A stretch of 64,000 bases of DNA, from the NCBI RefSeq assembly GCF_002003265.1, contig NZ_CP019687.1, positions 806,001 through 870,000 of the forward strand, read 5' to 3'. A program made the position numbers and the translations under genes. The notes beneath the pieces are model-generated. The model was not told the DNA's origin and made no database searches. It saw nothing but the letters and a program-made list of their open reading frames with translations. Source of the stretch: Paenibacillus larvae subsp. larvae. Lineage in GTDB: Bacteria; Bacillota; Bacilli; Paenibacillales; NBRC-103111. Within the stretch, counting starts at the first letter, position 1. Each line of letters opens with the position of its first letter. Below, piece by piece: positions 28,854 to 37,765 of this stretch.

Positions 28854-29780
28854 ATGTGGATCGTATTGTTAGTACTGATTATCTTCATCATTGCTTTTAC
28901 CGCCTTAACTGTAAAGATCGTACCTCAACAAAAGATAGCGGTCGTAGAAAGATTGGGGAAATTTCACCGTCTCCTTCAACCTGGATTGAATATAGTGATT
29001 CCTATTGTTGACCAGGTAAGGGTAACGCATGACCTTCGGATTCAGCAGGCCAATGTGCCCCCGCAAACAGTTATAACAAGAGATAATGTGCAGGTGGAGA
29101 TTGATACGATTATCTTTTACCAGGTGGTAGGCCCCCAGGAAGCTACTTATGGAATATCTGATTACGTATACGGGGTCAGGAATATTACAACCGCTACTAT
29201 GCGCCAGATTATCGGGAAAATGGAGCTGGATGAAACCTTATCCGGAAGGGAAAAAATTTCCATGGAAATAAGAGTGGCGCTGGACGAGGCAACTGAAAAA
29301 TGGGGAGTCCGCATTGAGCGTGTGGAAGTAATTGATATAAAACCTCCTTTGGACATTCAGGAAGCAATGGATAAACAAATGAAAGCGGAACGGAGCAAGC
29401 GAGCGATGATCCTGGAAGCTGAAGCGGCCAAACAGGATATGATCCTCCGGGCTGAAGGGGACAAGCAAAGTAAGATCTTGAAGGCAGAAGGGGAAAGGGA
29501 AGCGAGAATCCGTCAGGCGGAAGGACTTCGCCAGGCACAGGAGCTGGAAGCTCTTGGGGAAGCCAAAGCAATCCAAGCTATAGCCGAGGCTGAGAAGCAG
29601 CGGATCCAGCTGATTAAAGAAGCGGATCTTGATGAAAATGTACTGGCATACAAGTCATTTGAAGCTCTAATGGAAGTTGCAAAAGGACCTTCCAACAAAG
29701 TATTCCTGCCGTCTAATGCAGTGGAAACACTTGGAAGTATCGGAGCAATTGGTGAAATGTTCAAAGAAAAGAAAAATTAA
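28854..29780 (+). CDS. SPFH/stomatin-like membrane protein (QmcA/paraslipin type)
   Basis: 308 residues. An N-terminal membrane anchor (IVLLVLIIFIIAFTALTV) precedes the SPFH domain: VPQQKIAVVERLGKFHRLLQPGLN, TRDNVQVEIDTIIFYQV, GKMELDETLSGREKI and GVRIERVEVIDIKPP. A long Ala/Glu/Lys coiled coil (about residues 175-260; AEGDKQSKILKAEGERE repeats) drives oligomerization into a membrane ring or cage. These proteins organise membrane microdomains and modulate membrane proteases. It is translationally close to its NfeD partner and ends before a bidirectional terminator. Confidence 0.9.
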   Translation: MWIVLLVLIIFIIAFTALTVKIVPQQKIAVVERLGKFHRLLQPGLNIVIPIVDQVRVTHDLRIQQANVPPQTVITRDNVQVEIDTIIFYQVVGPQEATYGISDYVYGVRNITTATMRQIIGKMELDETLSGREKISMEIRVALDEATEKWGVRIERVEVIDIKPPLDIQEAMDKQMKAERSKRAMILEAEAAKQDMILRAEGDKQSKILKAEGEREARIRQAEGLRQAQELEALGEAKAIQAIAEAEKQRIQLIKEADLDENVLAYKSFEALMEVAKGPSNKVFLPSNAVETLGSIGAIGEMFKEKKN

Positions 29781-29891
29781 ATGATGAAGCATTTTAGGTT
29801 CATTCCGTTGATAACATTGCAACTTAAATGAACGAATGAAACTATTTTGATGCATATGCAGCACTAGGTTTAATGCAAATTGCTGAATATC

Positions 29892-29929
29892 AAACCGGCA
29901 GCTTCCTGATATAGAAGAGCTGCCGGTTT
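29892..29929. terminator. Bidirectional terminator, SPFH gene / dicarboxylate symporter
   Basis: AAACCGGCAGCT pairs perfectly with AGCTGCCGGTTT across a 14-base loop, with T-rich tails on both strands. It separates the convergent SPFH and symporter genes. Confidence 0.88.
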
Positions 29930-29948
29930 AGTTTGTTCCCTGATCATT

Positions 29949-31226
29949 TCATAATACCTTGTTAGTCTGGAGTTCAGCAGTTAATCTGCCGGCGGATTCA
30001 GTCTCGCTGACCGGATGGAATTCGTTTTCCATCTTGGCAATAACTACTGTAGCAACGCCGTTGCCGATAAGGTTAGTGATAGAGCGTGCTTCAGACATAA
30101 AGCGGTCAACGCCGAGCAAGAGAGCCATTCCGGCAACCGGAATGGACGGGAATGCGGCAAGTGTGGCAGCCAATGTGATAAATCCGGAGCCAGTTACCCC
30201 AGCGGCTCCTTTGGACGTGAGCATCAGGATAGCCAGAAGTGTCAACTCCTGCCAGATGGTCAGGTCAATGCCGTATGCTTGAGCAATAAAAATTGCCGCC
30301 ATGGACAAGTAAATGGATGTTCCGTCAAGGTTAAACGAGTATCCGGTCGGAACGACAAGTCCGACAACTGATTTGGAACAGCCGTATTTTTCAAGCTTAT
30401 CCATCAGGCGCGGCAGTGCTGATTCGGAGGAGGAGGTGCCGAGTACGAGAAGGATTTCCTCTTTGATGTATTTAAGAAATGAAAAAATCCGAAAGCCGTA
30501 CGCTCTTGCAATGGAACCAAGGACGATGACAATGAACAGGAACATCGTTATATACACACAAGCCATCAGAAGTCCGAGAGAACTGAGTGACTTGACTCCG
30601 AATTTGCCGATGGTATAGGACATGGAACCAAATGCGGCGATCGGAGATACCTTCATGATCATGTTCACAATACCAAAGAAGCCTTTCGCCAGTTTATCGA
30701 ACAAATCTATCACGGGCTGAGCGTTCTTACCCATAGCTGTCAGGGAAAGGCCAAACAGGACGGCGAAGAACAGAATGGGCAGCAGTTCACCTTTTGCCAT
30801 CGCGGCTACGACATTGTCCGGTACGATCCCCATAAGGAAATCCATAAAGCCGTGGCTTGTTTCCTCCGCAGCTTTGGTATACTGGGAAATATCACCGCTT
30901 GCTTTGCTCGGATCCAGTCCGGCACCGGGTTTGACCAGGTTGACAACGACAATTCCGATCGCCAGCGCAGCAGTTGTAACTATTTCAAAATACAGCAGTG
31001 CCTTGCCGCCTATGCGGCCGACCTTCTTCATATCTCCCATGTTCGCAATACCGTTAACGACGGTGAAAAAAACGATAGGTGCAATGACCATTTTAATCAG
31101 CTTAATAAAGATATCTCCAAGCACTTTCAGCTTAATGCCGAAATCAGGGAAGAAATGACCAAGCAAAATACCAAGCAGAATGCCGATTATAACTTGCACC
31201 GTCAAATTCCGGAAGTTGATTTTCAT
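29949..31226 (-). CDS. C4-dicarboxylate/glutamate:cation symporter (DctA/GltP family)
   Basis: 425 residues from the minus-strand ATG at 31226 (AAAGGAGG upstream); an upstream extension exists but is unsupported. It is a dicarboxylate/amino acid:cation symporter (DAACS family) with eight membrane helices and two re-entrant loops. Signature segments: [21 protein letters not shown] (serine-rich HP1), [17 protein letters not shown] (TM7), and [19 protein letters not shown] with [18 protein letters not shown] (TM8). Its position beside DctB and DctSR argues for malate, fumarate and succinate uptake, as for B. subtilis DctP. A cre-like site lies upstream. Confidence 0.88.
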   Translation of the reverse strand: MKINFRNLTVQVIIGILLGILLGHFFPDFGIKLKVLGDIFIKLIKMVIAPIVFFTVVNGIANMGDMKKVGRIGGKALLYFEIVTTAALAIGIVVVNLVKPGAGLDPSKASGDISQYTKAAEETSHGFMDFLMGIVPDNVVAAMAKGELLPILFFAVLFGLSLTAMGKNAQPVIDLFDKLAKGFFGIVNMIMKVSPIAAFGSMSYTIGKFGVKSLSSLGLLMACVYITMFLFIVIVLGSIARAYGFRIFSFLKYIKEEILLVLGTSSSESALPRLMDKLEKYGCSKSVVGLVVPTGYSFNLDGTSIYLSMAAIFIAQAYGIDLTIWQELTLLAILMLTSKGAAGVTGSGFITLAATLAAFPSIPVAGMALLLGVDRFMSEARSITNLIGNGVATVVIAKMENEFHPVSETESAGRLTAELQTNKVL

Positions 31227-31283
31227 AGCCAGCCTCCTTTTGTTCGTCTTGCAGGTGAGCAATTCGTGACCTTATTGTAGAGA

Positions 31284-31297
31284 GGAAAGCGATTACA
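31284..31297 (-). promoter_or_regulatory. cre-like CcpA site upstream of the symporter gene
   Basis: Read on the minus strand it is TGTAATCGCTTTCC, differing from the cre consensus TGWAANCGNTNWCA only at the last base. It is about 60 bases upstream of the symporter start. Carbon-catabolite repression of C4-dicarboxylate uptake is known for B. subtilis dctP, which makes this plausible. Confidence 0.55.
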
Positions 31298-31394
31298 TTC
31301 AAGTATTCGTTCATATTGGTCTTTACGATCTTTTTGGTAAAACCACCAATAATACCTAAGCCATTAGAAGGGATTTCTTTTTCTTCTAGCGAAG

Positions 31395-31430
31395 TAAAAA
31401 GCAGTCCTGAAAGTTTCTTTCAGGGCTGCT
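31395..31430 (-). terminator. Terminator after dctB
   Basis: On the minus strand AGCAGCCCTGAAAG pairs with CTTTCAGGACTGCT (one G-U pair) across a 3-base loop, followed by TTTTTAC. It lies about 55 bases after the dctB stop, so dctB and the symporter gene are separate transcripts. Confidence 0.85.
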
Positions 31431-31483
31431 TAAAAGGAATGAATAATCTGCTTGGATTAAGATTCAAGATTCTGCTGTATGCG

Positions 31484-32542
31484 TTATTTGTCTGCATAGC
31501 TGTCACGGAGCTTGCGGATTTCGGAGACCAGCCCGTACCCGATTTCTTTCTCATACTGGTCGTAGATCGGGTCCAGTGTTTGTATCCAGCTTTGCCGCTC
31601 CCCGGCAGTCAGTTCGTCGATTTGTATTGTTCCGGCTTTACGCATTTCCGCCAACTGGTTGGCGTTAATTTCTTGTGCTTCTTTACCGATCCATTCAGAA
31701 GTTTCATTCAGGGAATCCTGCAGAATTCGTCGTGCATCCTGAGGAAGCTTGTCCCAGAAGGACTTATTAAAAATGACGGCATATCTGAGATATCCATGGT
31801 TGCTGAGGGTCATATACGATTGAATCTTATACAGCCGTTTGCTGTAAATATTGGAGATTGTATTCTCCTGACCAACGACATTGTTCTGCTCAACATTGCG
31901 GTATACTTCTGTGAACGGGATAAAAGCTGTTTTGGCTCCAAGCCTGCTAAACTGGGTTTCCAGCACTTTGCTCGGCATGATACGAAACGTCAATCCGGCG
32001 AAATCCGCCGGTGTGTGCAGTGCTTTGAGGTTATCTGTCATCTGTTTAAAGCCGTTGGGCCAATAGGCCCCCCCTTTCATGCCATGCTCTTCCAAAGTAG
32101 CGGCAAGTGTCTTGCCGATGCTGCCGCGGAGCGCTTCGTCCACGGCATCCTGGTTTGGAAAGGCAAACGGAAGATCAAGTGCAAGGAATGAGGGCACTTC
32201 TGCAGAAAGCTTTGAAAACGCCGGAGCGATCATTTGAATGTCTCCGCACTTTAAGGCTTCAATTTCATTAGGGTCCGAGTAGAGCATTCCGTTCGGAAAT
32301 ACTTGAACTTCAATCCGGCCATGCGATTTCTGCTCCACAAGGTTGGCAAAATGTTCGGCGGCAAGTCCTTTGGGTGTATTTTCTGCAACTACATGGCTGA
32401 ACTTGATTGTGATACGTTCCTTAAGCCCTGTTTGTTCCTCGTCATAGGGAAGAGCAGTCGATAAGCTTGGACGGAATCCGATAAGGATGGCGGTACAAAG
32501 TCCGAGCAGAACAAATAAGCTGATACTGATAATCGGCTTCAT
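31484..32542 (-). CDS. dctB: DctB-type C4-dicarboxylate-binding protein (TRAP DctP family)
   Basis: 352 residues, AAGGTGG before the ATG. An N-terminal hydrophobic segment (IISISLFVLLGLCTAILIGF) exports or anchors it; the body is a TRAP-type substrate-binding protein (IKFSHVVAENTPKGLAAEHFA, FRIMPSKVLETQFSRLGA with the conserved carboxylate-binding Arg, and QNNVVGQENTISNIY). No TRAP membrane subunits are present. Instead it lies divergent from a DctS/DctR pair, the B. subtilis dctBSR arrangement, in which DctB acts as a co-sensor of dicarboxylates with DctS. I infer the same role here. Confidence 0.88.
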   Translation of the reverse strand: MKPIISISLFVLLGLCTAILIGFRPSLSTALPYDEEQTGLKERITIKFSHVVAENTPKGLAAEHFANLVEQKSHGRIEVQVFPNGMLYSDPNEIEALKCGDIQMIAPAFSKLSAEVPSFLALDLPFAFPNQDAVDEALRGSIGKTLAATLEEHGMKGGAYWPNGFKQMTDNLKALHTPADFAGLTFRIMPSKVLETQFSRLGAKTAFIPFTEVYRNVEQNNVVGQENTISNIYSKRLYKIQSYMTLSNHGYLRYAVIFNKSFWDKLPQDARRILQDSLNETSEWIGKEAQEINANQLAEMRKAGTIQIDELTAGERQSWIQTLDPIYDQYEKEIGYGLVSEIRKLRDSYADK

Positions 32543-32630
32543 CTTTCATCCACCTTTTCCATGATGTTACAACCATTATTCCATAACAGTCAAAACTGTT
32601 GCAATCCTAATTGGTAAAAGGAGAAACACA

Positions 32631-33104
32631 ATGCTGCTCAATAATATCCGGATGTACTGGAAAATCGCAATCCTGGCATTTGGGCTGGTCACCTTCTCTT
32701 TGGCTATCGGTGGAATTATTATACTTGGCAGTACCACGAGAATGCAGGAAGAAGAAATTGGCCAAAGGCTGATGATCACTGCCCGCACGGTGGCTAATCT
32801 TCCAGATATCCGGCAAAAGGTTGGAAATCGTACAGCGAATCAGGAAATTGAGACGACGGCAGAAAATATCCGGATTATTAATGATGTTTCTTATATTGTA
32901 GTGCTTAATATGGACAAGGAGCGTCTGTCCCACCCACTGAAAGAGCGGATCGGAGAACGCATAAACGACAGTGGCTCAGAGGCGGCTTTTGCGGAGCATA
33001 CGTACTTAACTAAGGTGAAAGGAGAAACGGGCACGGCACTTCGTGCTTATGTGCCGATTATGGATGAGCAGCATCAGCAGGTCGGCGTAGTCATGGCAAG
33101 CTGA
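32631..33104 (+). CDS. dctS: DctS sensor kinase, N-terminal (sensing) part
   Basis: 157 codons from ATG 32631 (AAAAGGAG upstream). One transmembrane helix (IAILAFGLVTFSLAIGGIIIL, residues about 13-33) is followed by an extracytoplasmic PAS/Cache sensor domain of the CitA/DcuS type (LMITARTVANLPDI, YIVVLNMDKERLSHP, RAYVPIMDEQHQQVGVVM). The frame stops at TGA 33102-33104. The second transmembrane helix and the kinase follow in another frame beginning at an overlapping TGATG. Normally this is one protein of about 540 residues. Confidence 0.8.
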   Translation: MLLNNIRMYWKIAILAFGLVTFSLAIGGIIILGSTTRMQEEEIGQRLMITARTVANLPDIRQKVGNRTANQEIETTAENIRIINDVSYIVVLNMDKERLSHPLKERIGERINDSGSEAAFAEHTYLTKVKGETGTALRAYVPIMDEQHQQVGVVMAS

Positions 33105-34270
33105 TGCCGACTCTGGGAGATATGATCTACGGACAGCGGGGAGCGATTGCGGCAACTGCGCTACTGTCACTTGGTTTTGGAGTGTTTGGATCCTGGCAGC
33201 TGGCCCGGCATATAAAACAGCAGATGTACAATCTGGAGCCTCAGGAAATAGCCCGGATGTTCCGGGAACGGACAGCGGCATTTGAGTCGATGCATGAAGG
33301 AGCCATTGCTGTTGATAATTCTGAACGAATCAGCATTTTTAACGACAGGGCCAAGCAGATTTTCGGCATTTCCGGTGATGTGGTCGGCCGCCAGATCCGG
33401 GATGTGATTCCGGATACACGGCTTCCTGAGATATTGCAATTGGGGAAACCCATCTATAATCAGGAGCTATTGGTCGGGAATAAAGTCATCTGGAGCAACC
33501 GGATTCCTATACGGCTAAAGCAGGATGACCCGCCGATAGGCGCTTTGGCTATTTTCCAGGACCGGACCGATGTAGCGCGAATGGCGGAGGAGCTTACGGG
33601 TGTAAAAGCTTTCGTTGAGGCACTTCGTGTACAAAATCATGAATATATGAACAAGCTGCATACTATTGCAGGCCTGATTCAGTTGGATCAGAAGGAGAAG
33701 GCACTGGATTATCTGTTTGAAATATCAGAGAAGCAGGAGGAGCTTCTGACGTTTCTGAAGAGTCATTTTGAGGATGAAAGTATTGCAGGTCTGTTGCTTA
33801 GTAAAATCAGCCGGGGTAAGGAATTGGGTATTCAGGTTGAGCTTGACCGGCGAAGCAGCCTGAAGCAGTTTCCGCCGTATCTGGACCGCCATGATTTCGT
33901 GCTTTTGTTAGGTAATTTAATAGAGAATGCTTTTGATTCCTTAGAATCTGTGGAACGTAATGTAAAGGAAGTATACATAAGCATCGAACAGGATGGGGAC
34001 ATTTTATCGTTGCTCGTCGAGGATAACGGCTGTGGAATGGATAAGAAGGTACAGGAGCGGATGCTGGAAAAAGGATTCTCCACCAAGAACATGGAGAGCC
34101 GCGGCATTGGATTGTATTTGGTAAAACGGATTTTGGAAAAAGGACAGGGGGAACTGAAATGTGAGACACGGAAAAATATTGGCACAAGTATGATCGTTAC
34201 CTTTTCCATGCTGGGTGAGGCGAAAGAAACACCGTTAAAAAGTTCCAAAGATAATAGCTTAAAATTTTGA
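33104..34270 (+). CDS. dctS: DctS sensor kinase, C-terminal (kinase) part
   Basis: 388 codons. It starts with GAIAATALLSLGFGVFGSW (TM2), then a cytoplasmic PAS domain (EGAIAVDNSERISIFNDRAK to AIFQDRTD), the dimerization helix with the phospho-accepting His in QNHEYMNKLHTIAGLIQL, and an HATPase domain (LLGNLIENAFDS, VEDNGCGM, GIGLYLVKRIL). This is the CitA/DcuS/DctS kinase group. It is separated from its sensor half by a frame change; the ATG overlaps the previous stop (TGATG), so coupled translation of a second chain is conceivable, but a frameshift is simpler. It is predicted to phosphorylate DctR just downstream. Confidence 0.85.
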   Translation: MPTLGDMIYGQRGAIAATALLSLGFGVFGSWQLARHIKQQMYNLEPQEIARMFRERTAAFESMHEGAIAVDNSERISIFNDRAKQIFGISGDVVGRQIRDVIPDTRLPEILQLGKPIYNQELLVGNKVIWSNRIPIRLKQDDPPIGALAIFQDRTDVARMAEELTGVKAFVEALRVQNHEYMNKLHTIAGLIQLDQKEKALDYLFEISEKQEELLTFLKSHFEDESIAGLLLSKISRGKELGIQVELDRRSSLKQFPPYLDRHDFVLLLGNLIENAFDSLESVERNVKEVYISIEQDGDILSLLVEDNGCGMDKKVQERMLEKGFSTKNMESRGIGLYLVKRILEKGQGELKCETRKNIGTSMIVTFSMLGEAKETPLKSSKDNSLKF

Positions 34271-34318
34271 GATCTGTTGAACCAGGGGGCCAGTCTGTAA
34301 AGAAGGAAGGAATTGTAC

Positions 34319-35284
34319 ATGAGTCATGAACAAAAGAAGCGGGTCTATACAGTTCTGCTCATTGAAGACGATCCGATGGTACAGGAAGTAAACCGGCAAT
34401 TTATTGAGCGTGTAGAAGGATTTAGGGTGATAGGAACGGCAGCCACCGGTTCGGAAGGACTACGGCTTGTGCGGGAACTGGAGCCTGATCTTATCTTTCT
34501 GGATATTTACATGCCATCTCAGGATGGAACCGAGGCGCTCAGAAAGCTTCGTGCAGAAGCACTGCCCGTCGATGTTATAGTCGTTACAGCAGCGAAGGAT
34601 GCACCGACAATCCGGCAGATGATACGCAAAGGGATAAGAGACTATATCATTAAGCCGTTTAAATTCGAACGGGTAAGGGATGCTTTGGAGCAGTTCAGAG
34701 CCCATCATACTGCCCTAATGGCAGAAGGCACGCTATCACAGGTTGAGCTGGATGAAATTTTGCATAGGACAGGGGAAAGATCGGGTGAATACAGCGAGAG
34801 CGGGGCAGAGGGTTTAGCCTGCTGGCCGCAAGATTACTTCCGGCGGGGCAAGTCTTATGATGAGGCAGGCCTTTACTTTGAAGGGCAGGATATCCAAGAA
34901 ACTGCCGGGAGGAAATCTCAAGATATCTCTTCAGACAGCAGCAGAGATAAAGCTGCGCTTGTGGAGGGAAAGCCCGGTATTAAAACAGCCGGCATTCAAT
35001 CAGCTATTGCGGAGAATCAGCCTTTAGAGAAGTTCCCGGATCTTAGCAACCTGCCCAAGGGGCTGAATCCTGCTACAATGCGGCAGATTATTTACTTTGT
35101 GCGGCAGCAGAAGAAGGCACTGTCGGCGGAGGAAGTAGCGGATGGTGTAGGCATTGCACGGGTGACGGCGCGCAGATACCTTGACTATCTGGAGAAGAGC
35201 CGCCAAGTGAGGCTGGTAATTTCTTATGGTGGAATCGGAAGGCCGATTAACCGTTACGAATTTTATCTAAGCAATCGTGAATAA
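34319..35284 (+). CDS. dctR: DctR response regulator (CitB/DpiA class) with a long linker
   Basis: 321 residues from ATG 34319 (AAGGAAGG eight bases upstream). The receiver domain covers residues 9-125, with acidic pair ED(D) in LLIEDDPMV, phospho-Asp in LIFLDIYMP, Thr in VIVVTAAKD, and Lys in YIIKPF. The C-terminal 75 residues form the winged HTH (ALSAEEVADGVGIARVTARRYLDYL) of the CitT/DctR family. Between them lies an insertion of about 85 polar residues, so the protein is longer than the usual ~230. It should activate dicarboxylate transport genes such as the symporter. It is cotranscribed with dctS and ends before a terminator. Confidence 0.87.
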   Translation: MSHEQKKRVYTVLLIEDDPMVQEVNRQFIERVEGFRVIGTAATGSEGLRLVRELEPDLIFLDIYMPSQDGTEALRKLRAEALPVDVIVVTAAKDAPTIRQMIRKGIRDYIIKPFKFERVRDALEQFRAHHTALMAEGTLSQVELDEILHRTGERSGEYSESGAEGLACWPQDYFRRGKSYDEAGLYFEGQDIQETAGRKSQDISSDSSRDKAALVEGKPGIKTAGIQSAIAENQPLEKFPDLSNLPKGLNPATMRQIIYFVRQQKKALSAEEVADGVGIARVTARRYLDYLEKSRQVRLVISYGGIGRPINRYEFYLSNRE

Positions 35285-35326
35285 AAAGTCCAAAAAGACC
35301 AAAAACACCAAAAGAACCAAAAAAGG
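35284..35326 (+). repeat. CCAAAA-periodic A/C-rich tract
   Basis: Four CCAAAA units spaced about eight or nine bases apart immediately after the dctR stop (CCAAAAAGA, CCAAAAACA, CCAAAAGAA, CCAAAAAAG). The strand is almost free of G and T and is followed by the dctR terminator hairpin. No coding role. Confidence 0.6.
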
Positions 35327-35341
35327 CGGCAGAAATAGACT

Positions 35342-35377
35342 AATAACCCGTAGCATTGAAGACATACGGGTTATTTG
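35342..35377 (+). terminator. Terminator after dctR
   Basis: AATAACCCGTA pairs with TACGGGTTATT around a 12-base loop, with a short T tail. Confidence 0.7.
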
Positions 35378-35520
35378 GCGTGTTAATGGATAAGATCTGG
35401 AGGGATCAAAAAACAGACCGTTCGGCCAGAGTAGACCTTTTTATTATATTGCTCTGCTGTATGGGTTAAATGCGGGTGAAACTCTATCCTTGTCTGCCGG
35501 AGAGGGGGAAGAGGGCGCAA

Positions 35521-35604
35521 ATGACCTGGAGCATTTTAGTTTTGTACCTGTTTAGTCTATTTTTAATCCTTATTCCCAAATTGAAATATATGAAAAATTC
35601 ATAA
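35521..35604 (+). CDS. Possible 27-residue single-helix membrane peptide
   Basis: ATG 35521 to TAA 35602-35604 encodes MTWSILVLYLFSLFLILIPK plus a basic tail (LKYMKNS): one transmembrane helix followed by positive charge. A GAGGG lies about five bases upstream. Such peptides are common regulators or type I toxins, but short hydrophobic frames also occur by chance. The rest of 35378-35884 has no other recognisable gene; an upstream in-frame extension of the phosphatase ORF there lacks support. Confidence 0.3.
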   Translation: MTWSILVLYLFSLFLILIPKLKYMKNS

Positions 35605-35884
35605 TAGATATTATAAAAAAAATTTTTAGAAGCGGTAAACAGATCAGATTTTATTATTTATGTCAATTACGTCAATAAAGCAGAATCCTTGTCTTTATTT
35701 AAAGGCTATAGAAGCAGAGATTAAAATAAATTCAGCTACGATTTCAGAAGATTTTCGTAAAGAGAGATGTGGCAAAGAAGGGTGGTTTTTTTACGGAAAA
35801 TTGATACAATGGGACGAGAGGAAGGGTCTGTTATCTGTGAAGGAAACAACGGTTTCCAATGTCAGAATGGAAAGGAAGAGAAAG

Positions 35885-36367
35885 ATGGTTCGTGTTCTAT
35901 TTGTTTGCCTCGGTAATATCTGCCGTTCGCCTATGGCGGAGGCGGTTTTTAAACATCTTGTCAAAGAGGCCGGGCTTGAGAAAGAGATTGAGGTTGATTC
36001 CGCAGGAACCGGCGATTGGCATATCGGACATGCTCCGCATGAAGGTACCCGTAAGCTGCTGGACCGACAGGGGATTTCCTATGAAGGGATGAAAGCCAGA
36101 CAGGTTGCCAAATCTGATTCGGAACAGTTTGATTACATCATCATGATGGATGCCAAAAATGTGAAGGACGTCAGACGGATTACTGGCGATTCGGGTCATC
36201 CTAAAATGTTCCGGATGATGGATTTTGCTCTGGACGAAACCGTTCGGGACGTGCCGGACCCTTATTTTACCGGGAATTTTGAAGAAGTTTACGAGATGCT
36301 CTTAAAGAGCTGCAAACATCTGTTACAGCAGGTGATCGAGGAGTATCATCTATCTCCAAAACAATAA
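35885..36367 (+). CDS. Low-molecular-weight protein tyrosine phosphatase
   Basis: 160 residues from ATG 35885 (AAAGGAAG upstream); the frame is open further upstream but this start matches the family. The CX5R active site is at residues 8-15 (CLGNICRS), placed near the N-terminus as in all LMW-PTPs. The general acid is in VPDPYFTG (Asp-Pro-Tyr), near residue 120. It removes phosphate from phosphotyrosine, and in some relatives from phosphoarginine; which applies here cannot be told. It is monocistronic with a strong terminator. Confidence 0.9.
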   Translation: MVRVLFVCLGNICRSPMAEAVFKHLVKEAGLEKEIEVDSAGTGDWHIGHAPHEGTRKLLDRQGISYEGMKARQVAKSDSEQFDYIIMMDAKNVKDVRRITGDSGHPKMFRMMDFALDETVRDVPDPYFTGNFEEVYEMLLKSCKHLLQQVIEEYHLSPKQ

Positions 36368-36381
36368 GCAATCAATTATAA

Positions 36382-36423
36382 AAAACCCTTGTTTGGTGAC
36401 TAAAACCAGACAAGGGTTTTCTT
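36382..36423 (+). terminator. Terminator after the tyrosine phosphatase
   Basis: AAACCCTTGTTTGG pairs with CCAGACAAGGGTTT (one mismatch/wobble) followed by T-rich sequence. It isolates the following phosphonate-type cluster. Confidence 0.85.
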
Positions 36424-36530
36424 AAAAAATTTTACGACAGCCACAACATTGAATAGATATTGTTTATATTTACAAAAAAAGGAATAAATAATATATTTCA
36501 CAATAATTAATATTAAAAGGAGGTTTTCAC

Positions 36531-37765
36531 ATGCAAGGGCATATACTTTTTTTTAACGCTACTTATATAAAGAAAGAGTTAACCCTTCGAACGGCCAAAG
36601 ATTTGGGACTCACGGTTTCTGTTGTAGGACCAAAGCTGCCTAAATGGTCTAAAAGATATGTTGATTATTTCATTGAAACTAATACATACAATATTGAGCA
36701 GACACTTTCTGTGTTAAGAAAATATCACAAGAAACGTCCATTTAATGGTGTTATCACTTTCTGGGATCGTGACGTTGAGCCAGTTGCCCATGTAGCCAAT
36801 GAATTTAATTTGCCAGCCAGTTCCAAGACAGCAGCGGCACGTGCACGAAACAAGTCACTGATGCGCAAAGCGCTTAAGTTAAGAAATGTCCCACATCCAA
36901 AATTCATCCACATCTCTGGTTCTTGGACAGAGTTACAACAGGCAGCTGAAAAAATCGGGTACCCGTTGATATACAAACCTGTCGGCGCTTCCGCCTCCAA
37001 AGGTGTATTTAAGGTAGAATCTGCTGACCAACTCCGTCGAACTTGGGAAAAGATGATGAAACATGCAACTCCGGAAAACGATAAAATGTTTACATTCTAC
37101 TGTGATGAATATCTAGTAGAGGAATTTATATCTGGTAAAGAAGTGAGTGTGGAGGGCGTTGTCGCTAAGGGAAAGATACATATTGTAGGTATTACATAAA
37201 AATGGGCGGATTCCATAAATTTTACCGAATACCAGCATGCTTTTCCAGCACGTCTTCCAGAAGCGGTTGTAGAGGATATATATAAAGTAACTCGCAAAGG
37301 CATAGAGGCTCTAGAACTAGATAACTGTGGTTTCCATGCGGAACTGATAATTACCGATCACGGCAGTAAAATTATAGAAGTTGCGGGTCGTCTTGGTGGA
37401 GACTTTATTACTACTCATCTTATCCCGCTGGCTTACGGTTCTAATATCACACGTGCTAATATTCTGACGGTTTTGGGAGAAGACTTTGACCTGAGGCCTA
37501 CCAAAAAACGCGGTGCTTGTATCCGTTTCTTGCTGGCTGAAAAGGGGGAACAGTCCGTCAATGGATGGGAACAGAAAACGTGATGAACATTCCGGGTGTC
37601 GTTCATTTCGGATTTGATAAACAAGTAGGCGATACGGTCGTGATGCCCCCTGAAAAATTTATGGACTTCCGTCTTTGTTACGTGATAGTAGAAGGTGATG
37701 ATACCGATGACGCCATTCTAAAAGCGGAACAAGCATTAGCCAATGTGAGGTGTATGATTGAATGA
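36531..37765 (+). pseudogene. ATP-grasp amino-acid/peptide ligase, disrupted
   Basis: First gene of the PEP-mutase cluster, AAAAGGAGG before ATG 36531. It is a carboxylate-amine ligase of the ATP-grasp fold: ATP-binding KPVGASASKGV (residue ~145), EEFISGKEVSVEG, and the late metal-binding segment EVAGRLGGDF. The frame is cut by TAA at 37197-37199, right after GIT; the same frame continues with KWADSINFTEYQHAFP to near 37560, where a second frame change is needed to reach MGTENVMNIPGVVHFGFD and the final stop at 37765. Full length would be about 411 residues. Two lesions suggest a real pseudogene, unless sequencing erred twice. Its end overlaps the next gene by ATGA. Confidence 0.8.

Noticed and set aside
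37197-37199. Recoding (readthrough or special amino acid) at the TAA in the first ATP-grasp ligase
   Set aside because: A second frame change follows 360 bases later and no recoding structure is evident; simple gene damage is more likely.
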